Origin: an uncultured Bergeyella sp.
GTDB taxonomy: Bacteria; Bacteroidota; Bacteroidia; Flavobacteriales; Weeksellaceae
DNA length: 6,487 nucleotides
Assembly: GCA_916710115.1 (NCBI GenBank)
Contig: CAKAOY010000068.1
Span: 1-6,487 of the forward strand
Reading direction: 5' to 3'
Part shown: in pieces, positions 1-4,072 of the stretch
Layout of the letters: every line of letters starts with the position of its first letter
Position numbering within the stretch: the first letter of the stretch is position 1
Translations under genes and position numbers: made by a program
The notes under the pieces: model-generated
The model's database searches: none
What the model saw: the letters and a program-made list of their open reading frames with translations, nothing else
Told to the model about the DNA's origin: nothing

Positions 1-1
1 A

Positions 2-28
2 AATAGTTGTAGTAGAGATGATAAATAA
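2..28 (+). CDS. C-terminal end of a possible third small membrane protein (partial)
   Basis: Only the last eight codons are in the window. They read N-S-C-S-R-D-D-K and then stop. The end resembles the Cys/Asp-rich tails of the two small membrane proteins just downstream (DCGCGDNDDL and DGCNKKDDDF), and the spacing to the next ATG (39 nt) is close to the 35 nt between those two genes. I infer the tail of a third member of the same tandem set. Eight codons are weak evidence, so this is tentative. Confidence 0.3.
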   Translation, partial: NSCSRDDK

Positions 29-67
29 TCTGTCTTACATTCTGTAATTTTTGTTGAAAGTTTTGAT

Positions 68-241
68 ATGAAATTAAAAATTATTTTTTGGGCAGTCTTT
101 ATTTTAGGGTTGATTTTCTATACTCACATTGTATTAACTATTTTAGCGATAATTGTTGTGATACTTTTTGTTATTGCTATGATACAATTTGCTATCAGAG
201 TTAATAAAGATTGTGGGTGTGGTGATAATGACGATTTATAA
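68..241 (+). CDS. Small hydrophobic membrane protein, 57 aa, Cys/Asp tail
   Basis: The ATG opens a 57-codon frame. Residues 4 to 43 are almost wholly hydrophobic, enough for two closely spaced membrane helices. A short charged tail follows with a C-G-C cluster and ends in NDDL. I do not recognise a family. It is followed after 35 nt by a similar protein, so the two look like tandem paralogues in build, though not in close sequence identity. It runs opposite to the phage-derived genes at 444-2492, the same relation seen for the small membrane genes in the right-hand block. Membrane location is a sequence-based inference. The overlapping longer frame at 189-416 is a shadow. Confidence 0.6.
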   Translation: MKLKIIFWAVFILGLIFYTHIVLTILAIIVVILFVIAMIQFAIRVNKDCGCGDNDDL

Positions 242-276
242 TAGCTCTTCTACTTCTCTATTAAAAGTTTTTAGAA

Positions 277-447
277 ATGAAATCTTTATTAAAAGCATTA
301 TTAATTATAGGATTGGTGTTCTTCTTTTTAGGAGTATTACCAGTGATTTATCCACCTTCTGCTTTTGTGATAATCCCTATTGCCGCTTTACTTTTTTATT
401 GGGCATTAGATATTGATGGATGTAACAAAAAAGATGATGATTTCTAA
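277..447 (+). CDS. Small hydrophobic membrane protein, 56 aa, acidic tail
   Basis: This 56-codon frame starts MKSLLKALLIIG and contains two hydrophobic stretches, roughly residues 5-22 and 28-45. A P-V-I-Y-P-P turn separates them, so a two-helix hairpin in the inner membrane is likely. The tail DIDGCNKKDDDF is acidic with one cysteine, as in the preceding gene. Its stop codon overlaps the stop of the minus-strand gene at 444-590, giving a tight tail-to-tail pair. The same arrangement recurs at 2973 and 3268. No family is recognised. It could be a phage moron or exclusion protein, but nothing in the residues proves that. Confidence 0.6.
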   Translation: MKSLLKALLIIGLVFFFLGVLPVIYPPSAFVIIPIAALLFYWALDIDGCNKKDDDF

Positions 448-590
448 TCACCCCCAAACAATCCTATAAATAATTCAGCTTGGTCCATTAAAGCACTTAC
501 GGCTTTTATTTTGAGTAAATCTCTGTTTTCTATTTCTTCATCGGCTTTTACCTTACAGTTATTATAGATGATAGTTTTAAAGTCTTTCAT
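444..590 (-). CDS. Small hypothetical protein, 48 aa, phage-side ORF
   Basis: The 48-residue protein starts MKDFKTIIYNNC, has a charged middle (ADEEIENRD) and an amphipathic C-terminal half ending LFIGLFGGD. It is soluble-looking, unlike the membrane gene it meets head-on at 445-447. Its start overlaps the end of the short minus-strand frame at 577-663 by 14 nt, which suggests translational coupling in one transcript. It lies downstream of the gpG-like fragment and may belong to the same prophage remnant. I do not recognise a family. Confidence 0.45.
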   Translation of the reverse strand: MKDFKTIIYNNCKVKADEEIENRDLLKIKAVSALMDQAELFIGLFGGD

Positions 591-663
591 AATAAGTCAT
601 TATCTCACCCCAAGATACATTTTTAGGTGCTCTCTGTCTTATTTCATCTTCTGCTATAAAGTG
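577..663 (-). pseudogene. Remnant of a small phage ORF (28 codons, no start)
   Basis: An open minus-strand frame encodes FIAEDEIRQRAPKNVSWGEI followed by a tail ending TYYERL. It has a coding-like composition but no good start: the frame is closed just upstream by a stop at 664-666. An ATG in another frame at 665-667 reads only seven codons before a stop. A single-base change would join the two as M-T-L-F-I-A-E-D, so this is probably a decayed C-terminal fragment. An alternative is that translation begins at the internal ATG at 598-600 and makes only eight residues. Confidence 0.3.
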
Positions 664-744
664 TCATAATGATTAATTTTTCTACCAAATTACAAAAAAA
701 AGAGCATTTTTATTCCATTCTTTTGTCTTGATACAAAATTTAAA

Positions 745-1017
745 TTATTTAAAGGGTATCCCCAAAGCATAGGAACCAAAAATAATGGAATTGCTGTCTT
801 TTAAGAAGCCTGTGGCATTGAGTAAAGCTCCACCTGTGCGATAATCAGGTTGTTTTCTATCTTCCCATTTTTGGAAAGAGACATCGGTAAAACCACCTTT
901 ATCAAAGCTTTCTTTGAAAAAGGTGAGGCACTCCCTTTCGGCAATGATAAACACGCCTTTTTTAATTTCTTTGCCCAAAGCTATAAAATCTGGTGTAGGA
1001 AAATTATGATCACTCAT
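745..1017 (-). pseudogene. Mu gpG-like phage virion morphogenesis protein, C-terminally truncated
   Basis: The 90-residue product resembles the N-terminal part of the phage virion morphogenesis family (Mu gpG/gp31 type), which takes part in tail and head completion. Supporting features are FFKESFDKGGFTD at residues 34-46, a W-x-x-R-K segment at 51-55, and R-T-G-G-A-L-L-N-A-T-G at about 60-70. This matches the family pattern of a G-G-x-L-x-x-T-G block. The protein stops at Y-A-L-G-I-P-F-K, just where family members normally continue with I-P-Y-A and a conserved H-N. Family members are usually about 150 residues, so roughly the last third is missing. It lies downstream of muF in the same orientation, the Mu order. 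Family assignment is from remembered motifs. Confidence 0.6.
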
Positions 1018-1048
1018 TAAATTAGTATTAAAGTAGGTTTAATCTTTT

Positions 1049-1078
1049 TTGTCTATATAAAATTTAATTGTATATTTG
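1049..1078 (+). promoter_or_regulatory. Flavobacterial promoter for a short plus-strand RNA
   Basis: A TTG at 1049-1051 is followed after 19 nt by TATATTTG at 1071-1078. This is a full match to the Bacteroidota TTG / TAnnTTTG promoter pattern. Initiation would fall near 1083-1086. No open frame follows; only a GC-rich hairpin and a terminator lie downstream, so it most likely drives a small RNA. It sits upstream of the gpG-like gene but points away from it. Confidence 0.7.
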
Positions 1079-1083
1079 CAACA

Positions 1084-1155
1084 TAATCGCGGGAGGCGGG
1101 AGACCCCTACCGCTACTAGAATAAGCCCTAATAGTAATATTGGGGCTTATTCCGT
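1084..1155 (+). ncRNA. Candidate small non-coding RNA, about 70 nt
   Basis: The transcript predicted from the promoter at 1049-1078 would contain two structures. The first is a GC-rich hairpin: GCGG 1089-1092 pairs CCGC 1110-1113, and AGG 1094-1096 pairs CCT 1106-1108, with a G-rich loop. The second is the terminator at 1119-1152. The GC-rich stretch stands out sharply from the AT-rich surroundings and holds no ORF. One hairpin plus a terminator in a flavobacterium recalls the published flavo-1 RNA class, but I cannot confirm membership. The RNA ends exactly at the stop codon of the convergent muF gene, so read-through would make muF antisense RNA. Ends are estimated. Confidence 0.55.
1119..1152. 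terminator. Stem-loop terminator, probably bidirectional
   Basis: GAATAAGCCC (1119-1128) pairs with GGGCTTATTC (1143-1152). The stem extends inward through a T-G wobble and AATA/TATT to a GTAA tetraloop, 15 bp in all. It ends two bases from the muF stop codon and follows the small-RNA hairpin, so it can serve both converging transcripts. There is no long T run outside the stem, but each arm ends T-rich. Confidence 0.7.
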
Positions 1156-2492
1156 TATTGTAACTGCTTAAATAGTTTAAAAACTTTATCAAAATCATTC
1201 ATTAGTTTATCTTTTGTAAAGGAAATAGCCTTGTTTCCATTAACAAAATAGATTTCGTGCAACCAATCTTTATCCTTAAAGTTCATAATCTTTCCTTTAA
1301 GATTTTTTGTAATTTCATATGCATTCCAATTTTGGAATTTAGTAATATCATAAACAATACTTTGATTGCCTTGTTTTCTTGCGGTTTCCAAATTACTTTT
1401 AATACTAGTGTATGATGACACTTCTTTTCGGTCAGCAATTTTTCCACCAATCTCATATTCTGGGTTTTTATGATTTTGGATATTGATATGCGCCCTAATT
1501 TTGACATCAATACCAAGTTTATCTACAATAACCATAGCAGTTTCCACATTGCTTACCAAGTCATTTTCATCGGCAAAGGGGCTTACAAATACCTTTTTCT
1601 TATATTTTCCGTGATAGGCGATTTCCATTGGCATATTGTATTTCACCAGCTCGGCATTTGTTTTTGCTTTGTGGTCTTTGTTTAGGAGCTTAAAGAAAGT
1701 CCCTTTGGAGGTCAAAATTTCTTCATCAAGGGCGGTATTTCCGTGAAATTCAGGTTTTACAGTTTTATCTTCAAAAGTCCCTTCCGAGACTTTTTCTGCA
1801 GTGTTCATCACGGTGCAACGGCAACGCCAACCATTAGGTGGATAGTAAGTTTTCCAAAAGGGGTCATCAATGGGTTTTACTACGCCATTGAGGGCAGCAT
1901 GTTCTGGACGCACACGGCTATCTCCCACAGTTCTATAAACGAGATTGGGATAATATTCTTTTTGTTCTAAAAATTTATTCCAAAGATGAGCCGTTTGTGC
2001 TCCACGCTTGGCAGTTTGATATTCGGCTTGTAGGTAGTTTCTATTGAATAAAATATTGGCTTTCCTTACATCTTGCATAAACTGATGTTCTGGCTTTATT
2101 CTTCCGTTTTTATCTAAAATTAAACTATTGATATACTCTAATTCAGCAAGTGTTTTTGCGGAGGAAAATTGCCAAAGATTCTTCTTGAATTTTTGGATAA
2201 GTGACTTTGGCTCTTTATAATCATAATCCACCCATCTTTGCCCAAATTCTTCCTTTACAGGCTGGGAAACATCATTATAAATTTGCTCTATCAAATCTTT
2301 ATCCAAATCCGAAGGCCTAATGTCTCCATTTTGAAGCTTTTGGCTAATTTCTTCTATCAATTTTGTATAATTCGAAAGGTCGAGAGCCAAAGGCTCTGTT
2401 TTATCACAACATACATCATGATAAACGCTCTCCATTTCCCTAAAAAAGGAACGGAGGAATAAAAATTTATTCAGATTTAATCGGTGTTTCAT
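1155..2492 (-). CDS. MuF-like phage head morphogenesis protein with toxin-like C-terminal domain
   Basis: Residues about 160-232 carry the Phage_Mu_F (gp30/SPP1 gp7) signature: D-S-R-V-R-P-E-H at 191-198, L-N-G, D-D-P-F-W at 209-213 and P-P-N-G-W-R-C-R-C at 218-226. MuF proteins are minor capsid proteins of the procapsid. Residues about 290-445 are an extra domain: a VFVSPFADEN stretch, N-P-E-Y-E-I-G-G-K-I-A-D-R-K at 343-356, a helix with A-R-K-Q-G, and S-I-V-Y-D-I. This layout is like the phage BECR-fold nuclease domains (PBECR/CdiA-C type) fused to MuF proteins. Polymorphic MuF toxins are known; nuclease activity here is inference. The frame is intact. The ATG at 2492 overlaps the portal tail by 26 nt; a start at 2435 (M-E-S-V-Y-H-D-V-C-C) looks more like the family and leaves 31 nt after the portal stop. 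No immunity-sized gene lies just downstream. Confidence 0.75.
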   Translation of the reverse strand: MKHRLNLNKFLFLRSFFREMESVYHDVCCDKTEPLALDLSNYTKLIEEISQKLQNGDIRPSDLDKDLIEQIYNDVSQPVKEEFGQRWVDYDYKEPKSLIQKFKKNLWQFSSAKTLAELEYINSLILDKNGRIKPEHQFMQDVRKANILFNRNYLQAEYQTAKRGAQTAHLWNKFLEQKEYYPNLVYRTVGDSRVRPEHAALNGVVKPIDDPFWKTYYPPNGWRCRCTVMNTAEKVSEGTFEDKTVKPEFHGNTALDEEILTSKGTFFKLLNKDHKAKTNAELVKYNMPMEIAYHGKYKKKVFVSPFADENDLVSNVETAMVIVDKLGIDVKIRAHINIQNHKNPEYEIGGKIADRKEVSSYTSIKSNLETARKQGNQSIVYDITKFQNWNAYEITKNLKGKIMNFKDKDWLHEIYFVNGNKAISFTKDKLMNDFDKVFKLFKQLQ

Positions 2493-2640
2493 AGGTTATA
2501 TTTTCTTTAATTCCCAAAATTGGAATGCCCGTTTTACGCTCAATATATTCAGGGTCTATATGGAATTGAGTACCGAATTTTACCACCAAATCGGCTAATT
2601 TTGTGGCATCAAAAACTTCTGCATTAATTAAAAATTGTGT
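2467..2640 (-). pseudogene. C-terminal fragment of a Mu gp29-like (DUF935) portal protein
   Basis: An open minus-strand frame ending at 2467 reads TQFLINAEVFDATKLADLVV, then K-F-G-T-Q-F-H-I-D-P-E-Y-I-E and R-K-T-G-I-P-I. The F-G-x-x-F-x-I-x-P-x-Y-x-x-x-x-T-G-I-P pattern fits the C-terminal tail of DUF935 portal proteins. In Mu-like phages the portal gene directly precedes muF, and here the frame overlaps the 5' end of muF. The frame can be read back to a stop at 2683-2685, but the portal-like part fades at about 2640, where the opposite-strand block begins. The rest of the portal (several hundred residues) is gone. Assignment rests on remembered motifs plus position. Confidence 0.45.
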
Positions 2641-2653
2641 CCTTGCTGGGGAT

Positions 2654-2892
2654 ATGGAACTTTTGGAAAATGATGCTTCTATTTACACAGGAGTATTGGA
2701 TATATTGGCGAATTTACTTTCTGCATCAAAGGCTGAGCTAAAAAAAGTATAGAGTCGGCTCTTCTTAATGAAGAGGAGTTCGACTACTTTGAAGGAATAG
2801 ACGCGTTGATTTTTTATCACTTTAAGAAAAATCCAGACTTAATGGATGATGAAGAATACATACAACATTACAAAGCGATTGATTTTCAATAG
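2654..2892 (+). pseudogene. Tail-assembly-chaperone-like fragment with -1 frameshift site (cassette 1)
   Basis: The zero frame reads M-E-L-L-E-N-D-A-S-I-Y-T-G and ends ASKAELKKV at a TAG (2750-2752). Seven A's at 2740-2746 (A-AAA-AAA in frame) would let ribosomes slip -1 onto AGT ATA GAG. They would then add 48 residues beginning SIESALLNEEEFDYF and ending EEYIQHYKAIDFQ (stop 2890-2892). The joined product is built like phage tail assembly chaperones of the lambda G/GT kind, which use such slippage just before the tape-measure gene. The N-terminus is missing: the frame runs back into the block junction near 2640, where the portal fragment starts on the other strand. Chaperone identity is inferred from layout and the similarity to cassette 3. 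Confidence 0.4.
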
Positions 2893-2910
2893 AAAATACA
2901 AAATATCAAT

Positions 2911-2976
2911 ATGTATTCCACGATGAAAAAAGTAATGGTGGAAGTCGCCAATGGGATGTTTAGCGAAGAAAACTAA
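2911..2976 (+). CDS. Very small ORF, 21 aa, MY...GMFSEEN
   Basis: This ORF of 21 codons starts MYSTMKKVMVEVANGMFSEE. It begins 18 nt after the frameshifted chaperone-like frame ends, and its stop overlaps the stop of the convergent membrane gene. On its own it would be ignored. However, an equivalent ORF with the same M-Y start and M-F-S end lies in the same place in cassette 3 (3775-3858), and the end of cassette 2 is the same kind of sequence. It may be a real tiny gene or a conserved end of a larger ancestral gene. Confidence 0.35.
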   Translation: MYSTMKKVMVEVANGMFSEEN

Positions 2977-3101
2977 TTTTCAGTATCCTTATCAAAGAAA
3001 ACTTCTTTAATAAAGTGATAGCCGAATAGCAAGATGATAGAGATTTTGGAAATAATCCCTAAATAAGCCATTAAAAGCATAAAAGTAAATTCTAAATCCA
3101 T
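2973..3101 (-). CDS. Small membrane protein, 42 aa (cassette 1)
   Basis: The 42-residue protein starts MDLEFTFMLLMAYLGIISK. Residues about 5-37 are mostly hydrophobic, giving one or two membrane spans, and the tail FFDKDTEN is charged. Its stop overlaps the stop of the plus-strand tiny ORF (2974-2976), and it starts 32 nt from the head of cassette 2. The usual Bacteroidota promoter is degenerate here: the sequence at 3115-3123 reads only roughly as TAnnTTTG on the minus strand. No family is recognised. Position between chaperone-like and tape-measure-like genes, on the opposite strand, is typical of a phage moron; function is unknown. Confidence 0.5.
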   Translation of the reverse strand: MDLEFTFMLLMAYLGIISKISIILLFGYHFIKEVFFDKDTEN

Positions 3102-3133
3102 ATTTAATACATAGCAAAAATTAAACCAAAATA

Positions 3134-3271
3134 ATGAACTATACCACTACCTGGACACTGAATTTGAGTGATAAAATTTCTAATCCTCTGAATAATGTAT
3201 CAGAGAAGTTAGAAAACGCTACCAAAAAAGCTCTCGTAGAAGTAATGAATGAAATGTTTAGTAAAGATTAA
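3134..3271 (+). CDS. Tape-measure head joined to short MNEMFSKD tail, 45 aa (cassette 2)
   Basis: The head is MNYTTTWTLNLSDKISNPLN, the same N-terminal motif as the tape-measure fragments at 3455 and 4057. The tail is ATKKALVEVMNEMFSKD, matching the tiny ORFs at 2911 and 3775. Between them are only about ten residues. A tape-measure protein would run for many hundreds of residues, so this is either a deletion product that fused a tape-measure start to the tiny ORF's end, or the minimal form of a conserved-ends, variable-middle family. The frame is intact. Its TAA overlaps the stop of the convergent membrane gene by two bases. Nothing suggests it still works as a tape measure. Confidence 0.45.
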   Translation: MNYTTTWTLNLSDKISNPLNNVSEKLENATKKALVEVMNEMFSKD

Positions 3272-3420
3272 GATTTTTTGATAATTCCTAAATCTTGAAG
3301 TATTGCACCTATAACCGCCACAAAAGTAGCAATGGCAGCTAAACCTATCCAAAGCATTACAATGAAGCCAAATATACAGAAAGCCACCATAAAAATATAA
3401 CCTACAATATCTAATAACAT
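3268..3420 (-). CDS. Small membrane protein, 50 aa (cassette 2)
   Basis: The 50-residue protein starts MLLDIVGYIFMVAFCIFGFI and is hydrophobic to about residue 42, enough for two spans, ending L-G-I-I-K-K-S. It shares an M-x-x-x-V-G-Y start with the cassette 3 protein. It begins 34 nt from the next tape-measure head and has a clear promoter at 3437-3467 on its strand. Its stop overlaps the end of the plus-strand ORF. A longer minus-strand frame at 3209-3439 covers the same DNA but is cysteine/tyrosine-rich nonsense; this frame has membrane-protein composition and the promoter. Function unknown. Confidence 0.55.
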   Translation of the reverse strand: MLLDIVGYIFMVAFCIFGFIVMLWIGLAAIATFVAVIGAILQDLGIIKKS

Positions 3421-3436
3421 TTGAGTTAATTTTTAA

Positions 3437-3467
3437 CAAACATAAAAAATAAAAATGAATTATACAA
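3437..3467 (-). promoter_or_regulatory. Promoter of the 50-aa membrane gene, inside the tape-measure head
   Basis: Read on the minus strand, TTG (3467-3465) is followed after 20 nt by TATGTTTG (3444-3437), a full match to the Bacteroidota pattern. Initiation near 3431 leaves a leader of about 10 nt before the start at 3420. The TTG falls in the Thr codons of the conserved Y-T-T-T-W motif of the plus-strand gene at 3455. The same geometry recurs at 4042-4072. Confidence 0.6.
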
Positions 3468-3767
3468 CAACTTGGACACTAAATGTAAGCGATAAAGTTT
3501 CTTCCTCTCTCAGCATTATTAATGAGAAAGGTAGAAAAACCGCAGAACTTGTGGGGCGTATTGGAGAAATGATGAAATCCGCAAGAAGTGAGCTAAAAAA
3601 GCATAGAGTCGTCTATTCTTAATACAGATGATGACGACAATTCTTTAAAAAAAATCAATGCTGTTATTCGGGGGAAGTTAGGAGTAAATCCTTCTGAAAT
3701 TAAAGATGTAGATGAGTGGATTGAGGCATATAGCAGGGCAGATTATTTATTTAATGAAATTAGATAA
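3455..3767 (+). pseudogene. Tape-measure head fused to chaperone-like frames (cassette 3, frameshifted)
   Basis: The zero frame (3455-3622, 55 aa) opens MNYTTTWTLNVSDKVSSSLS, passes through E-L-V-G-R-I-G-E-M-M-K-S-A-R-S-E-L-K-K and ends H-R-V-V-Y-S. At the A-run 3595-3600 a shift of -2 (or +1) enters a frame with SIESSILNTDDDD, then V-N-P-S-E-I-K-D-V-D-E-W-I-E-A-Y and Y-L-F-N-E-I-R, ending at 3767. This second part aligns with cassette 1 (N-P ... D-D-E-E-Y-I-Q-H-Y versus D-V-D-E-W-I-E-A-Y). So a tape-measure start is fused to the second half of a tail-chaperone-like gene. Six A's here against seven in cassette 1 mean either decay by one base or a different slip. Mu itself is reported to use a -2 shift. 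Confidence 0.45.
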
Positions 3768-3774
3768 AACTTTT

Positions 3775-3858
3775 ATGTATGCCTCTACTAAACAAGCCAT
3801 AACAGAAATTATGAATGAAATGTTTAGTAAGCAAAATTCAGAGTACCAAATACAATAA
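3775..3858 (+). CDS. Very small ORF, 27 aa, MYASTK...MNEMFSK
   Basis: The ATG follows the preceding frame's stop by 7 nt. The product starts MYASTKQAITEIMNEMFSKQ and ends N-S-E-Y-Q-I-Q. It is the positional and sequence counterpart of the 21-residue ORF at 2911-2976 and of the last 17 residues of the ORF at 3134-3271. Three diverged copies of the same motif support a coding origin. It ends 11 nt short of the convergent membrane gene rather than overlapping it. Confidence 0.4.
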   Translation: MYASTKQAITEIMNEMFSKQNSEYQIQ

Positions 3859-3869
3859 TTTCCTGAATC

Positions 3870-4025
3870 TTATGGGTTTAACTCAATCTTATTTTTGTCA
3901 TTCTCTTTATAGTCAACAGGGCTTTTTATCACAGTGATAATTATATCTAAAACAAAGGAAATAACTTTTAATAGTATATAAACTATAAAAATAATAATGG
4001 CAATAAGATAACCTACAACTTCCAT
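3870..4025 (-). CDS. Small membrane protein, 51 aa (cassette 3)
   Basis: The product starts MEVVGYLIAIIIFIVYILLK. It is hydrophobic through residue 33, and the last 18 residues are polar and charged (D-Y-K-E-N-D-K-N-K). This is one long or two short membrane spans with a soluble tail. The start is 31 nt from the tape-measure head of cassette 4, and a near-consensus promoter lies at 4042-4072 on its strand. The V-G-Y near the N-terminus is shared with the cassette 2 protein; otherwise the sequences are very different, so these proteins diversify fast or were swapped in. Function unknown. Confidence 0.55.
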   Translation of the reverse strand: MEVVGYLIAIIIFIVYILLKVISFVLDIIITVIKSPVDYKENDKNKIELNP

Positions 4026-4041
4026 AATAAACTATTTTTTA

Positions 4042-4072
4042 CGAAAATAAATAAAAATGAGTAATCATACAA
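4042..4072 (-). promoter_or_regulatory. Promoter of the 51-aa membrane gene, inside the tape-measure head
   Basis: On the minus strand TTG (4072-4070) is followed after exactly 20 nt by TATTTTCG (4049-4042), one mismatch from TAnnTTTG. Spacing and placement are the same as at 3437-3467, with the TTG inside the Thr codons of T-T-T-W in the plus-strand gene. Initiation near 4036 would give a leader of about 10 nt. Confidence 0.5.

Noticed and set aside
189..416. A 75-codon plus-strand open frame
   Set aside because: It lies across the two small membrane genes at 68-241 and 277-447 in another frame. Its composition is not protein-like, while both of those have ATG starts and clear helix patterns.
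690..722. A-rich run with flanking AAAAGAG / CATTCTTTT, looking like a terminator
   Set aside because: The possible stem is short, interrupted and AT-only, so it does not stand out from the local composition.
1085..1113. GC-rich patch as a prophage attachment site
   Set aside because: No second copy is seen in the window, and the promoter plus terminator around it are better explained by a small RNA.
1283..2462. Several 70-77-codon frames on both strands within muF
   Set aside because: All are shadows of the intact 445-codon muF frame, which carries recognised motifs throughout.
3209..3439. A 76-codon minus-strand open frame
   Set aside because: It covers the 50-aa membrane gene (3268-3420) in another frame. 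It is rich in Cys, Tyr and His without a membrane or domain pattern, and its start lies upstream of the promoter-predicted transcript start.
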